Part shown: piece after piece, positions 8,808 through 17,338 of the stretch
Position numbering within the stretch: position 1 is the stretch's first letter
How the letters are laid out: the number at the start of each line of letters is the position of its first letter
Source of the DNA: Thiodiazotropha sp040506705
GTDB lineage: Bacteria; Pseudomonadota; Gammaproteobacteria; Chromatiales; Chromatiaceae
Assembly: GCA_040506705.1 (NCBI GenBank)
Contig: JBEVWG010000035.1
Span: forward strand, 62,001 to 126,000
Direction of reading: 5' to 3'
DNA: 64,000 nt
Program-made: the position numbers and the translations under genes
Notes under the pieces: generated by a model
What the model was told of the DNA's origin: nothing
The model's input: only the letters and a program-made list of their open reading frames with translations
Databases searched by the model: none

Positions 8808-9003
8808 AGGAAAGGGGCTTGTAAACGATCTCCCAATTACACACATGTGTGCTTACTTATGGGTGTTTGAGAGTTAAATTGTGAACTCGCCCTATTTTTA
8901 CACCGTTTAATCCTCTAGTTTCAAACATCGCAGCCGACACTTTCTCGTGAGTGCCCTTGTCTCAATGCAAAGGATGGCTGGGTCATTGACTGGCACACGG
9001 GTT
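8808..9003. other. non-coding gap between intI remnant and palindromic element
   Basis: No gene or integrase remnant could be recognised here in any frame. It separates the broken intI from the 296-bp nested-palindrome element. Confidence 0.4.
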
Positions 9004-9299
9004 CTAGTGTGGTGCGCCATATTAATCGACGATTCTAGAAGCCAGCTCAGGCCAGGAGACAAGGCGCAATGCGCAGGGAATGGCTTGCCCTTTTCAAGCA
9101 TTGCAACGCAGTATCCTGGCCTGAGCTGGCTTCCCTTCGGGCGAGACGCTAAGTGGTCATCCGCGTTGCACCCCAAGGGCACTTCCTTTAGGGCGTTGCG
9201 AGCCTTGGATAGGGCCTGCCATTCCCGGCGGCACGCGCCTAGCGGCTGACCACTTAGCGTCTCGCTAGAATCGTCGATTAGTATGACGCACCACACTAG
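9004..9299. mobile_element. 296-bp nested palindromic element (MITE-like)
   Basis: Outer terminal inverted repeats of 35 bp (9004-9038 and 9265-9299) differ at two positions and each is bounded by CTAG. Inside lie two further perfect inverted repeats: arms 9039-9057 and 9114-9132 (19 bp), and arms 9141-9159 and 9247-9265 (19 bp). A single strand could fold as a three-way structure: one outer stem and two long hairpins that directly abut it. The inner hairpins also share related sequence in inverse orientation. Open frames crossing it on both strands reflect the symmetry and resemble no protein. The likeliest reading is a non-autonomous transposon; the CTAG ends recall the YTAR targets of IS5-type elements (inference). 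Its right end is 15 bp before the next start codon. Confidence 0.75.
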
Positions 9300-9314
9300 C
9301 TACTGGTTACTCTT

Positions 9315-10643
9315 ATGTCTCTTAAAGAAATTATTAAGCCTCTCTGTCTGTCGTTATTGATCAGCCTCACTTTTATTGCCTGTGGTGGTGGTTCCGGAGG
9401 TGATGATCAAAGTACTCAAACCACACCGGAAGAGAACACTCAGGATGATCCTGCCGATGATGGCAACACCACCACCCCGGATGAGACAACGAATCCAGAT
9501 CAAGGTGACAGCACACCAAACCCAGATGATGACGCTACCCCACCAGTAGATGAAGCCACCCCACCGCAAGCGACCAACCAGCCTCCGGTAGCCAATATTA
9601 CCGGAACTCAATCAGTCACCTCTGGTGAGACAGTGACTCTTGATGGTTCATCTTCCGATGATCCGGATGGAGATACACTCAGTTTCGTCTGGAGCCAGAC
9701 CCAAGGCACCCCCATCAATATTGTTGATAGCAGCAACCCGACCCTCAGCTTTATTGCACCTGAGGTGACTCAAACCACCACCTTAGGCATTCAGCTGAGT
9801 GTCAACGATGGTGAATACACTTCAATCTCGGCCATCGGAATTCAAGTGTCGCCTATGGCTGACTCCACAGCCCCGTCAATTACATCCCAATCCCCGCTGC
9901 CTGATGCTATCGGGGTTTCCACAACAACCACCATCAGTGTCAGTTTCGATGAGGCATTGGACGAAAGCCTGATCAACAATCAAAGCCTGCAAGTCACACA
10001 AGCAGGCAATAATGTTGCTGGGACAGTCAGCTATGACAACAACTCAGAGACCCTTACACTGACCTTCGACGCGGCTTTGCTGGCCGATACCAGCTATAGC
10101 GTTACCCTCGGAACAAATCTTCAAGATCCCAGCGGCAATCAGGTTGAGAATAGTAGCTGGAGTTTCACTACCGGCTCGGCCTACAACCTGGGTGCCACAT
10201 CCCAGGCAACCATTGACCTATGTATGAATGAGAGTGACAAACTGATGCTTACCCTGGTTAATAATGCCCGGGCAGTTACTCGTTCCTGTGGAGATACCGA
10301 ATATAAGGCTGTTGAGGCCATAGCCTGGAACTGTCTGCTTGAAACTGCAGCACAGAACCACTCCACCTCGATGGCGGACAACGATTACTTCAGCCATACG
10401 GGCCTGGATGACTCAAGCCCTGGAGACCGGATAACTGCAACGGGTTATAGCTGGCGCACCTATGCAGAGAATATTGCTGCCGGATATGCTGATGAAGAGG
10501 CGGCAATGACCGCCTGGCTGGAGAGTCCGGGTCATTGTGTCAATATTATGAGCAGTCGGGTGACTGAGCTGGGAGCAGGAGTTTCAGAAAACCCAGCTGC
10601 CCAGTATCGGATCTATTGGACTCAGGATTTTGCAGACCAGTAA
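9315..10643 (+). CDS. CAP/SCP-domain lipoprotein with PKD-like and Big-type Ig domains
   Basis: A 442-residue surface lipoprotein of unknown role. A hydrophobic signal ends at lipobox cysteine 23 (FIAC then a GGGSGG linker). Residues 30-88 are a low-complexity Asp/Thr/Pro linker, about 89-180 a PKD/cadherin-like beta domain (TLDGSSSDDPDGD), about 185-287 a bacterial Ig-like (Big_5) domain, and about 300-442 a CAP domain with the conserved His349, Glu385 (AENIAAG) and His407 (GHCVNIM). CAP domains in bacteria are implicated in envelope or matrix functions; the reaction is unclear. No ribosome binding site is visible because the palindromic element ends 15 bp upstream, so expression of this copy is uncertain. 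Confidence 0.85.
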   Translation: MSLKEIIKPLCLSLLISLTFIACGGGSGGDDQSTQTTPEENTQDDPADDGNTTTPDETTNPDQGDSTPNPDDDATPPVDEATPPQATNQPPVANITGTQSVTSGETVTLDGSSSDDPDGDTLSFVWSQTQGTPINIVDSSNPTLSFIAPEVTQTTTLGIQLSVNDGEYTSISAIGIQVSPMADSTAPSITSQSPLPDAIGVSTTTTISVSFDEALDESLINNQSLQVTQAGNNVAGTVSYDNNSETLTLTFDAALLADTSYSVTLGTNLQDPSGNQVENSSWSFTTGSAYNLGATSQATIDLCMNESDKLMLTLVNNARAVTRSCGDTEYKAVEAIAWNCLLETAAQNHSTSMADNDYFSHTGLDDSSPGDRITATGYSWRTYAENIAAGYADEEAAMTAWLESPGHCVNIMSSRVTELGAGVSENPAAQYRIYWTQDFADQ

Positions 10644-10687
10644 TCAGCCCCGGCTTTCCAGAATTTAAATTGGTGGGCTATTTGCGA

Positions 10688-11377
10688 TCAGGCATTGAGT
10701 CCATCACTTTCCAGTGAATCGAGCAGCCCCTGGAGTGTCTCAAAGCGGGCTTTCGCTTTTTCCCAGGCGTCATTCTCTTGCGCAAACAGAAAAAAGGCCT
10801 CACCCAGTCGGCAGATTTCTGCCAATTGAGTGGGGTCAAACAGGGTTATTGCTGCCTCGAACTCACTCTGCTCTGCACTCAGCAGAACGGGCAGTAATTC
10901 ATCTTCAGTGATCAAGGATTCAGGATCGAGAAGATCCGCTACCAGAGTGCTTTCGAGTAGTTCGAAGTGGGTCCTACGTGCCGCCTCCTCCTGTTGGAGT
11001 TCACGATGTGCCAGGGTGTCGTTACCCGCACCCTTCCATACGGCACGCATGATCACCTCAACGAGTTTTAAAATCGCATCCTTGTTCGGGGTTTGGTCAT
11101 CTGCCAGTCGGCAGGCAGTCTCATAAGCCTTATCCAGACGCTCCTTAAGCTCCAGGATAACGTCACTCTGCTCATGTGGGCCCAGGGCCACTGCTTCACC
11201 CACTAATTTACGCAGGCCTTCAATATAGGCCACCAACTCTTCGTGATCCAAACGCTGGGCTTCGGTCAGTTGCTCTTGAGTCAGTTGGCGAAGAGGCTCT
11301 TGAAACAGGGGGTTCTCATACTTGCGCATCAAGTGGCGTTCAAAGCGTCCTGGAAGTTCACTAAACAACAGATTCAT
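10688..11377 (-). CDS. hypothetical helical protein
   Basis: A 229-residue protein I do not recognise. It is strongly charged and predicted mostly alpha-helical, without signal peptide or membrane segment, so probably cytoplasmic. A central region (KERLDKAYETACRLADDQTP) could be a helical bundle and the C terminus is acidic. The start ATG (MNLLFSELPGRF) is the first in the frame. It converges with the CAP lipoprotein 44 bp away and faces a 356-bp non-coding stretch upstream. Its clean, long frame with normal codon use supports a real gene. Confidence 0.7.
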   Translation of the reverse strand: MNLLFSELPGRFERHLMRKYENPLFQEPLRQLTQEQLTEAQRLDHEELVAYIEGLRKLVGEAVALGPHEQSDVILELKERLDKAYETACRLADDQTPNKDAILKLVEVIMRAVWKGAGNDTLAHRELQQEEAARRTHFELLESTLVADLLDPESLITEDELLPVLLSAEQSEFEAAITLFDPTQLAEICRLGEAFFLFAQENDAWEKAKARFETLQGLLDSLESDGLNA

Positions 11378-11733
11378 ATTGGCTTGTACTCTCGGAAATA
11401 TGTGCTATTTGTACCATGAAAGCAGGCTCGATTGGCAACTTCAAAACCTGCCAACCGGGCTGAGCAGGTGAACTTGGAGCAATCCTGGGGTAACTGACTG
11501 AATCAGAACTTACGGCAAAAAAGGCGTAATCCGACATTCACACTTCTGTCTGTTTTTTTTAGGAGCGCTTTAAAACCTTTCAGTTCATTGACTTAAGTCA
11601 GTTTAAATGGCTAGAAGAGCAAATACCCTGTGTCGTGCAATGTTATTGCTGGTCTCGTGAGTAAACCGCTTACTAATCAGTCTAACTCAGTGAGACTAAC
11701 GTTTGGTCAGTGTCAACTTTGGAGGACAACGCC
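11378..11733. other. 356-bp intergenic region with FNR-type palindrome
   Basis: No protein-coding gene was recognised here. It contains the FNR/CRP-type palindrome at 11588-11601 and the leader of the small membrane peptide gene starting at 11734. Confidence 0.4.
11588..11601 (+). promoter_or_regulatory. FNR/Anr-type operator
   Basis: TTGACTTAAGTCAG contains a perfect 12-bp palindrome (TGACTTAAGTCA) and matches the Anr/Dnr form TTGAC-N4-GTCAA at all but the last base. It is about 130 bases before the small membrane peptide gene. If the site is centred at -41.5, transcription would start near 11636, although the -10 there is weak. Confidence 0.45.
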
Positions 11734-11814
11734 ATGTTAGGTAGTGATAAAGCAATAGTCGGCGCACTAGCAATCCTGATTCTGGGAATCGTAATCTCAG
11801 TATTGATTGGCTAA
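11734..11814 (+). CDS. 26-aa single-pass membrane peptide
   Basis: A 26-codon gene: a short polar head (MLGSDK), then an unbroken hydrophobic run to the end (AIVGALAILILGIVISVLIG). It would be a single transmembrane helix with almost no soluble part. A strong ribosome binding site (TTGGAGG, nine bases before the ATG) supports translation. An FNR-type palindrome lies upstream and bacteriohemerythrin is convergent downstream. Single-helix peptides of this size often serve as accessory subunits of membrane enzymes, such as CydX or CcoM in terminal oxidases. No homologue is recognised, so function is unknown. Confidence 0.62.
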   Translation: MLGSDKAIVGALAILILGIVISVLIG

Positions 11815-11875
11815 CCGCAAAGGAGGGCGGAGGTCAGTGAATGGCCCCGCTCTCCCTAAATTTCTCGCCAAAATC

Positions 11876-12313
11876 TCAGTCAATAATTCGTGCCAGAAAT
11901 TGGGCAGTAACACTATCCATACTCTTCACGTGACCATCAAACCAACTTCGCCACTCCACAAAGACAAACTTTACCAGTTCGTCCAGATCCCGTTGTTTCA
12001 ACCACTGCTCATATAGACCCTGGATAAGCGCCAAAACCTGATCATGCTCACCTTTATGTACAGGGTAGGGCGGAAAACCGTGCTCTGCCATCAGTCTGTT
12101 TTCCCTCTCAAAATGTTCGCGGGTATGTACAATCCACTCCTCAAGGCAGAGATCAATGGCCTCATAAGCAGAGATCTGCTGTAAACCTTCCAGCAATAAA
12201 CCACCCAATCGATTGATCAGATCGACCTCTTCTCTATGAACCTGGTTCATGATTTCCAGATCGACAAGAGGTATCTGATCGGGAACAACGATAGGTAATT
12301 GATATTCACTCAT
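11876..12313 (-). CDS. bacteriohemerythrin
   Basis: A 145-residue cytoplasmic non-haem diiron oxygen-binding protein. The full metal-ligand set is visible: His26 (NQVHRE), His67 and Glu71 (HTREHFERE), His86 and His90 (HKGEH), His128 and Asp133 (HVKSMD). Such proteins bind O2 and are thought to carry, store or sense it in microaerobic bacteria. It has its own FNR-type promoter (12323-12364), which suggests expression when oxygen falls. The predicted transcription start is only about three bases before the ATG, and no ribosome binding site is seen, so the mRNA may be nearly leaderless. Confidence 0.93.
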   Translation of the reverse strand: MSEYQLPIVVPDQIPLVDLEIMNQVHREEVDLINRLGGLLLEGLQQISAYEAIDLCLEEWIVHTREHFERENRLMAEHGFPPYPVHKGEHDQVLALIQGLYEQWLKQRDLDELVKFVFVEWRSWFDGHVKSMDSVTAQFLARIID

Positions 12314-12322
12314 AATGGGCTA

Positions 12323-12364
12323 ATCATAGTGAAGGAGAGTTTAAACAGACATGATTTGAATCAA
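12323..12364 (-). promoter_or_regulatory. FNR-dependent promoter of bacteriohemerythrin
   Basis: On the minus strand TTGAT-TCAA-ATCAT (12351-12364) matches the FNR consensus TTGAT-N4-ATCAA at nine of ten positions. A -10 hexamer TATGAT lies at 12328-12323. The box centre to predicted start (about 12316) is about 41.5 bases, the class II activation geometry. Confidence 0.55.
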
Positions 12365-12420
12365 GTGGCGTAAGCTATTAATCCGGTAACAAATCTCTAG
12401 CTCAAATTGATCTCATTGTT

Positions 12421-14289
12421 TTATAGAATATTTTCAGATACCTGATATTTGTTGTAATCCCCTCGATAAGCATAGGTTAATGTCTTTACAAGGTCTTCCA
12501 GACCAATGGGTTTGGTCACAAGGTCAGAAAAGCCCGCTTCAAGTATCGTTTGATGTTGTTCTGGAAAAGCATGTGCAGTAACTGCAATTAATATTGGGAT
12601 TGATAAGGACTCGGATTGCAATCGGTTAGCCACATCGATTCCGCTAAGTCCAGGCATCTGAATATCCAATAAAACCACATCGAAGTTTCCACGCCGAATA
12701 TGCTCCAGTGCTTCATACCCACTGGAAGCCTGTTCAAACGAATTGCCAAGTTTTGAGAGAAATGCACAAAGTAACATGCGGTTTATCTCATTATCATCTA
12801 CCACTAATACATGAAATTGTCGCCATAGATCAGGCGTCACTCCAGGTGGCTTTTCCGTCTCTATTATTCTTTTGATATCTGGATGATATTTCATAGCCAA
12901 TTCGAAACTAAAACAGGATCCCTCATTGGGACTGCTCTCTACATCAAGTTTGCCTCCCATTTTATGCGCCAGGCTTTTTACAATTGCGAGCCCCAATCCT
13001 GTTCCTTCTGTTCGACGTGTTTCAAAGTTTTCGATGCGTGTAAAATTATCAAAGATATTGTTCAGTGCGGCCTCGTCAATACCAATACCTGTATCTATAA
13101 CATCGAAACGTAGCACTATATTGTTATTACCCGTTTCTGCTAACTGCTCTATATTCAGAGTAACGCATCCCGATTCAGTATATTTAATGGCATTTGAGAG
13201 TAGATTACTGATGATCTGTCTAAGACGGCTTGCATCACCATAAAACTGTTCTTTTAAATGCTCATCTATATTAATTTTTAAACGTAAATATTTACGCTCT
13301 GCAATAGGACGCATTATGGCCACTAAATCATCCATTTCCGTGCGTAGCGAAAACGGCTCTTCATATAAACTTATCTGTCCTGCTTCAATGGCTGTGATAT
13401 CGAGGATATCATTGACGATGCGCAGCAGGCTCTTACCTGCTTTATCAATCTGGCTCACAAAGTCTCTATGCTTTTGTTCTAATACCTCTTGACGAAGCAG
13501 TTCAGCAAATCCTGTGATGCCATTCAATGGTGTACGAAGTTCATGGCTTACATTTGCTAGAAATTGGTTTTTTGCTTCACTTGCGCGTTCCGATCTCTCC
13601 TTGGCTTCTATCAATTCAGATTCGATTTTTTTTCGGTACTCTATCTCCTTAGTCAGTTCCTGATTGGCCTCCTCTATTTCAGCGTGTGACATGCGTACTT
13701 TTGCCAGAAGCTTTTCGTTATCAAGCCAGATTTGTATATTTCGATTTACGCTGAAGCTGTAACCCTTGGCAACACATAGCATGAATACGATATAGATCAT
13801 TATCAGGATAAACATGCTTTCTGCTATCGCAGTACCTTGCATTGCAAGTGTTACTGCCAACGGCGTCAATAGAGCAAATAGTGATATCACATAATTTCTA
13901 AAAATTGTCGCACGTGTGATTATTCCAGTTGCCGTTACACCACCCAGCATGAATAGCGTTAGCAATTGATAAATTTCATTATCAATCATAAAACTGATGG
14001 GACCAATAAAGCCCCATGGCACTTCCGTCAGAATTACCAGATAGGTGTAATATGCCAACCATTTGTGGGCATTATCTTCTGTTGATTTACGATTGAACTC
14101 TCTAGTGACAATCAACACGAGAGTTGCGATAAGAAAATTCACCCCAACCCAAGAGAGCAAAATATAGGAAGGTAACTTTCCCCAAAAGAAATAGGTGATG
14201 GCAAGAAGCATGGCATAACTTCCAAAACTGTTTTTAACAACCAGTCTGTAGTACTCCTTAGCCAATTCCAGATTTAGTTTTTTATTCAT
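12421..14289 (-). CDS. membrane-bound hybrid sensor histidine kinase
   Basis: A 622-residue hybrid kinase. About five or six hydrophobic segments span residues 20-175 with little periplasmic sequence, so the signal is probably sensed in or near the membrane. A coiled coil (about 195-240) leads to the dimerisation and phosphoacceptor domain (SHELRTPLNG, His249). The ATPase domain has the N box (SNLLSNAIKY, 361-370), DTGIGI (399-404) and GTGLGL (429-434). A fused receiver domain follows, with DD near 498-499, phosphoacceptor Asp542 and Lys593. No output domain or adjacent regulator gene is present, so the phosphoryl group probably passes to a distant phosphotransfer protein. It is flanked upstream by 920 bp without genes. 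Confidence 0.92.
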   Translation of the reverse strand: MNKKLNLELAKEYYRLVVKNSFGSYAMLLAITYFFWGKLPSYILLSWVGVNFLIATLVLIVTREFNRKSTEDNAHKWLAYYTYLVILTEVPWGFIGPISFMIDNEIYQLLTLFMLGGVTATGIITRATIFRNYVISLFALLTPLAVTLAMQGTAIAESMFILIMIYIVFMLCVAKGYSFSVNRNIQIWLDNEKLLAKVRMSHAEIEEANQELTKEIEYRKKIESELIEAKERSERASEAKNQFLANVSHELRTPLNGITGFAELLRQEVLEQKHRDFVSQIDKAGKSLLRIVNDILDITAIEAGQISLYEEPFSLRTEMDDLVAIMRPIAERKYLRLKINIDEHLKEQFYGDASRLRQIISNLLSNAIKYTESGCVTLNIEQLAETGNNNIVLRFDVIDTGIGIDEAALNNIFDNFTRIENFETRRTEGTGLGLAIVKSLAHKMGGKLDVESSPNEGSCFSFELAMKYHPDIKRIIETEKPPGVTPDLWRQFHVLVVDDNEINRMLLCAFLSKLGNSFEQASSGYEALEHIRRGNFDVVLLDIQMPGLSGIDVANRLQSESLSIPILIAVTAHAFPEQHQTILEAGFSDLVTKPIGLEDLVKTLTYAYRGDYNKYQVSENIL

Positions 14290-15210
14290 ATCTGAACACT
14301 TTTATAAATTCCGTTTAAAAAGTTATTACTAATTACTTCCTCTACCGAACAGTGTGCTTTTTAAATTATTTCTCCCCTTGCCAACACACAGGCTATTAAC
14401 TCAGCTCATTCTTCACTATTTAAAGATCTAGTCTGATACTGCACTTTGGTTATCTGGCTACTTACAATTGTTAACAGCGGTTTAGTATTACTATTCGCTT
14501 CAGTTAGGAAAATTAAAAGGAAGTGTCAATTTCATGCAGAACCACTCAATTGCTATGAATAGTACTGATGGGCAATAACAAGGTGAAACTATATCTCAGT
14601 GCTTGAGATTAAATCAGGTAAGGTCACGGTTCCCTCCGAATATTTATTGTTACAATCAAATATAATATGTCATTTAACACATTTATTCATATTGGGGAAT
14701 ACCCAAAGACAGCTCTCTTTCTGACAATTTCTACTGAATTAAAGCTAGCAGTAGATAGATTTTCAGCCAATAATTCACTGGCTATAAGCGAGAATAATAA
14801 TACATTTCTTCATAATAAAAAAAGAGTGTCTATATTTACGCCTTAACTACAATCTAATTGAACGGAAAACTTTTCCAATAACAGTTGCTCAATGGATAGG
14901 GTAGAGCTCTCCCCCTACCTAGATGTTTGAGAATTTAAAATTATAAAACCATGTTGAATATATTAAATAGAGATAACTTTTTACTACTACATTGATGTAG
15001 CAAAATATCTGGGGCAATAGTGTAAACAGATGGGATGAGTTAATGCCTACTTTCAAAGTTTAAAGTAGGCAGTCCACACTCAACATCTATTTGCAGCAGA
15101 CGAGAAGGGGTTGAAAACCTTAGTTTAATCTATCGTGAAACAGTGATCTGAAATAACGGATAAGACTGACCCGGATGACTTAAGGGCACAAGCAATTAAC
15201 AGAGGCGCCC
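14290..15210. other. 921-bp AT-rich intergenic region
   Basis: No gene, RNA gene or insertion sequence could be recognised. Two short perfect inverted repeats are present: ATCTCA/TGAGAT at 14593-14609, and a ten-base arm pair TGCCTACTTT/AAAGTAGGCA at 15044-15071, neither followed by a T-run. The composition differs from the flanking genes and may mark decayed or regulatory DNA. Confidence 0.35.
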
Positions 15211-16098
15211 TTAACAACCAATATCGGTCTCTGCATCAAATCCGGGATTAATCGCTTCATAGAGTGCAGAGTAATCCTCATCACCATAACCTGCCTGCTC
15301 TCCGCTGTTGAGTACACTCAACATTGCATCTGAAACCTGGGCATTCATTCCTGATGATTCAGCAACCTGCTTGAAGAGTCCAACATCCTTGATCAGATGT
15401 TTGAGGGGGAAGTTTGCATTGCTATAGTCGTGTTCAATATATTTCTGTAACTTTTTATCAAATGTGGGTGCATAGAGAGAACTTTCACGTAGCAACTTCA
15501 TGAACAGCTCTAGATCAACACCTTCCGCCCTTATCAAGCCCAGGCTTTGGGCAAATCCCACTGTAAGCGCTGCAATCAACTGATTCATTGCCAATTTCAT
15601 TGCTGCAGCCTGGCCAACACTACCAACCAGATCAACTTCCTTGCCCAAGCCCCGTAACAGTAGCAGACAGTGATGATAGGCTGCTTCAGAACCAGCAGCC
15701 ATGATAATCAATTCGCCATTTTTTGCCTCTGGAATACTGCCTAAAACCGGTGCCTCTAGATAGTCGCCACCTGCAGCCTGAACGCGTTCAGCCAGTGCAC
15801 GACTCTCATCTGGAGATATGGTACCCATTTGCAAAACCGTCTTGCCTTTGAGTTGGGATTCGACCTGAGCACTGAATATCACCGCTTCTATGGCGGCGGC
15901 ATCACTTAGGGTAAGTAGCAGCAATTCATTGTCAGCTACTGCCTGGGCCAGATCCGGCTGGATCTCTATACCCTCTTCGGTAGCCACTTTAAGCCGCTCT
16001 TCGGATCGGTTCCAGGCCGTTACTTCATGGCCACGCTGAATCAAGCGATGGGCAATAGGAAGTCCCATCAATCCGAGCCCTAAAAGTGTCACTTTCAT
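15211..16098 (-). CDS. NAD(P)-dependent beta-hydroxyacid dehydrogenase (3-hydroxyisobutyrate dehydrogenase family)
   Basis: A 295-residue soluble oxidoreductase. The N-terminal Rossmann fold has the dinucleotide motif GLGLMGLPIAHRL with WNRS after strand 2, favouring NADP over NAD. The family substrate motif is seen as YLEAPVLGS, and the catalytic lysine lies in GQAAAMKLAMNQL. It resembles the GLYR1/succinic semialdehyde and tartronate semialdehyde reductase group more than classic 3-hydroxyisobutyrate dehydrogenases; the true substrate is unclear. It lies 33 bp downstream of hemE on the same strand and may be co-transcribed, although no haem role is implied. Confidence 0.88.
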   Translation of the reverse strand: MKVTLLGLGLMGLPIAHRLIQRGHEVTAWNRSEERLKVATEEGIEIQPDLAQAVADNELLLLTLSDAAAIEAVIFSAQVESQLKGKTVLQMGTISPDESRALAERVQAAGGDYLEAPVLGSIPEAKNGELIIMAAGSEAAYHHCLLLLRGLGKEVDLVGSVGQAAAMKLAMNQLIAALTVGFAQSLGLIRAEGVDLELFMKLLRESSLYAPTFDKKLQKYIEHDYSNANFPLKHLIKDVGLFKQVAESSGMNAQVSDAMLSVLNSGEQAGYGDEDYSALYEAINPGFDAETDIGC

Positions 16099-16131
16099 AA
16101 TTGTAAACCGTTTAGAAAATCTATGGTCTGG

Positions 16132-17202
16132 TTATTCAGGTACGTGGTAGGGTCGGCTCAACTCATGAACCGCCTCGATAAATACCCCAGCATGCTCAGG
16201 ATTGATCTCTGGATGAATACCATGTCCCAGATTAAAGATATGGCCACTACCCTGGCCATAACTTGCCAGTACTTGAGCCACCTCGTCGCGAATCCGTTGC
16301 GGTGAGGCATATAGGGTGCATGGATCCATATTACCCTGTAGTGCAACCTTGTCTCCTACCCGGCTTCTGGCATCGGCCAGTGACAATGTCCAGTCAATAC
16401 CGAGACCATCGCAACCCGTTTCCGCCATCTTTTCCAGCCAAAGCCCCCCCCCTTTGGTGAACAGAATGGTGGGTATCTTTCTGCCGTCTGCCTCTTTCTT
16501 CAGACCATTCAGGATCTTTGCCATATAGTCCAGAGAGAAGGCCTGATAGTGTTGAGGCGTCAATGCGCCACCCCAGGTATCAAAGATCATCAGTGCCTGA
16601 GCACCAGCGTCAATCTGTGCATTCAGGTAGGCTGTGACAGCCGTCGCCACCTTCTCAAGCAGTCGGTGCATCAGATCAGGACGATCAAACATCATCCCCT
16701 TAACTTTAGAGAAGTTCTTCGTACCCCCGCCTTCGACCATATAGGTGGCCAGTGTCCAGGGGCTGCCGCTGAAACCAATCAGAGGCACTCGTCCATCCAG
16801 TTCCCTGCGTATGGTGCTCACTGCATCCATCACATATCCCAGGTCATCGGCCATATCCGGCAGACCCAGTGCCTCGACCGCGGCATCATCTGTCACCGGC
16901 CGCTCAAAGCGGGGGCCCTCTCCAGTCGTGAAATAGAGCCCAAGTCCCATGGCATCCGGGACGGTAAGTATATCCGAAAAGAGTATTGCCGCATCCAGGG
17001 GATAGCGCGCCAAGGGTTGCAGGGTAACCTCACAAGCCAATTCAGGGTTTTTGCAAAGATCCATAAAACTACCGGCCTTTGCCCGGGTCGCACGATATTC
17101 AGGCAGATAGCGCCCAGCCTGTCGCATCATCCACACCGGAGTCATATCTACAGGTTGTCGTGCCAAGGCTCTTAGAAATCGGTCATTTTTCAAACTGGTC
17201 AC
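16132..17202 (-). CDS. hemE: uroporphyrinogen decarboxylase
   Basis: Removes the four acetate carboxyl groups of uroporphyrinogen III to give coproporphyrinogen III in haem biosynthesis; cytosolic homodimer. The diagnostic N-terminal motif RQAGRYLPEYR and the GSPWTLA and FNLGHGI segments are present. I place the start at GTG 17202 (peptide start TSLKNDRFLRAL), which gives 356 residues, close to the E. coli 354, and has AAGGA nine bases upstream. The longer frame would need a TTG 14 codons earlier and adds a non-conserved leader. Confidence 0.96.
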   Translation of the reverse strand: MTSLKNDRFLRALARQPVDMTPVWMMRQAGRYLPEYRATRAKAGSFMDLCKNPELACEVTLQPLARYPLDAAILFSDILTVPDAMGLGLYFTTGEGPRFERPVTDDAAVEALGLPDMADDLGYVMDAVSTIRRELDGRVPLIGFSGSPWTLATYMVEGGGTKNFSKVKGMMFDRPDLMHRLLEKVATAVTAYLNAQIDAGAQALMIFDTWGGALTPQHYQAFSLDYMAKILNGLKKEADGRKIPTILFTKGGGLWLEKMAETGCDGLGIDWTLSLADARSRVGDKVALQGNMDPCTLYASPQRIRDEVAQVLASYGQGSGHIFNLGHGIHPEINPEHAGVFIEAVHELSRPYHVPE

Positions 17203-17338
17203 GGAAGAAGATCCTTTGGAATCATTTTTTGGTATAAAGAACAACTAAATCCAACACCATAATATGGTGTCAGGATGATAATTGTACACAGAAACGTGTT
17301 TTACATCCCTTTTCACCCCTGGAGCAGACTTCAGTAGC

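Noticed and set aside
8907..9296. Open reading frames of about 100-129 codons on both strands across the nested-palindrome element
   Set aside because: They arise from the symmetry of the inverted repeats, mirror each other and resemble no protein family.
11841..11934. Short plus-strand frame beginning near 11841, after the 26-aa peptide gene
   Set aside because: It runs into the 3' end of the hemerythrin gene on the opposite strand and lacks a well-placed ribosome binding site.
15044..15071. Perfect ten-base hairpin as a terminator for a hidden gene
   Set aside because: No T-run follows and no coding sequence ends nearby on either strand.
16549..17175. 208-codon plus-strand frame inside hemE
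   Set aside because: Antisense shadow of hemE with no protein-like features.
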